This document shows positions 63,548 through 64,000 of a stretch of 64,000 nucleotides of DNA, one piece after another (position 1 is the stretch's first letter; every line of letters starts with the position of its first letter). Made by a program: the position numbers and the translations under genes. Under the pieces are notes generated by a model. That model made no database searches, was not told the origin of the DNA, and worked only from the letters and a program-made list of their open reading frames with translations. Source of the DNA: Burkholderia sp. TSV86 (GTDB lineage: Bacteria; Pseudomonadota; Gammaproteobacteria; Burkholderiales; Burkholderiaceae); contig NZ_LOWB01000103.1 of assembly GCF_001522865.1 (NCBI RefSeq), forward strand, positions 1 to 64,000, read 5' to 3'.

Positions 63548-64000
63548 AGCTTTTTTTCAGATCCGGTTCGTCACCGTATACGCGCCCGTCGACCTCGACC
63601 CATGCATGGGCGACAAACGGCATCGGCCTCACGCCGATCACCAGTTGAGCGGGCACGCGCTCGCGCCTCAGGTGTGTGGCGAGCGCGAACGACATTTGCA
63701 GGCACGTGATGCGAAAGGGCGACCAAATCGACGCGCGAAGATAGCGCTCGACCGTGCGCGACGGGCCGTCGCCGGCGTGCGCGCGTTGCCCGGCGCCCGC
63801 GGCGGACCTGTCCAGCCGATCGAGTGCCGAGAGCGCGCGAAAGCCGCGAATTTTCAGCGACGCCGCGCTGCGCACGATGCGCCAGAATGGCAGCCACTCG
63901 AAGCCGCCCGTGCGCCGCTCGCCGAGCGTGCGGCTTGCCCAGACGCCCGAATCGAACGCGTCGAATCCCCATCCGCGGTAGTCGGCGACGCGGCCCGGCA
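63483..64000 (-). CDS. capB: Lasso peptide leader protease (CapB, transglutaminase-like), 5' truncated
   Basis: The frame is open to the right edge and gives about 172 C-terminal residues. The catalytic Cys is in PFRITCLQMSFALATHLRR, the His in PMPFVAHAWVEVDGRVYGD with an Asp after it, the triad of the McjB/CapB transglutaminase-like protease that removes the leader peptide. The upstream part (AFDSGVWASRTLGERR) belongs to the same frame. B and C parts appear fused in one gene, as in capistruin and microcin J25 clusters. The start and the precursor gene capA lie beyond 64000. Confidence 0.85.
   Translation of the reverse strand, partial: PGRVADYRGWGFDAFDSGVWASRTLGERRTGGFEWLPFWRIVRSAASLKIRGFRALSALDRLDRSAAGAGQRAHAGDGPSRTVERYLRASIWSPFRITCLQMSFALATHLRRERVPAQLVIGVRPMPFVAHAWVEVDGRVYGDEPDLKKSYGEIYRTPRHDERAAPVGLAA

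Overview
The window looks like a piece of chromosome from the Burkholderia pseudomallei group, most likely B. thailandensis or a close relative. The reasons are the high-GC coding style, a TetR regulator divergent from an RND pump of the AmrAB-OprA type, an rbs operon with its own LacI-type regulator, and a capistruin-type lasso peptide gene set at the right edge. The species is an inference from gene content; no sequence search was run.

Layout. 1-11437 is the tail end of a P2-like prophage or tailocin in the order W-J-I-spike-H-assembly-FI-FII-E/E'-T-U-X-D, including a well-formed -1 frameshift signal for E-E'. It stops about 170 bp from the 3' end of tRNA-His (11610-11686, minus), which lies just downstream of dusA. 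13288-20104 is ordinary chromosome: an HxlR regulator divergent from a thioesterase, a Tas-type aldo/keto reductase, a YraQ-type permease, an unknown small protein, a NodIJ-type exporter and a Usp protein. 20205-21968 (minus) is lexA, under two SOS boxes, followed by two uncharacterised genes. 22240-27405 is the sulfate uptake operon sbp-cysTWA plus cysB. 27706-33459 is the ribose operon rbsBACRK behind a perfect LacI-type operator. 33670-35499 is a chemoreceptor ending in a CheR-binding type pentapeptide. 36046-41032 is the prkA-yeaH-spoVR stress operon. 41303-48603 holds a KgtP-like dicarboxylate transporter, a TauABC/SsuABC-like ABC system and an amino-acid ABC system that has no ATPase gene beside it. 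48588-50054 is an envelope M23 peptidase.

The accessory right end (50055-64000) is the most interesting part. It holds a stretch with strong nested inverted repeats, a gene for an F-box-like protein (50447-51361), amrR with a 20-bp palindrome facing amrA-amrB-oprA, a secreted alpha/beta hydrolase, and the minus-strand lasso peptide genes capB (5' end cut off by the window), capC and capD. The precursor gene capA should lie just beyond position 64000. No transposase, CRISPR array or rRNA was seen.
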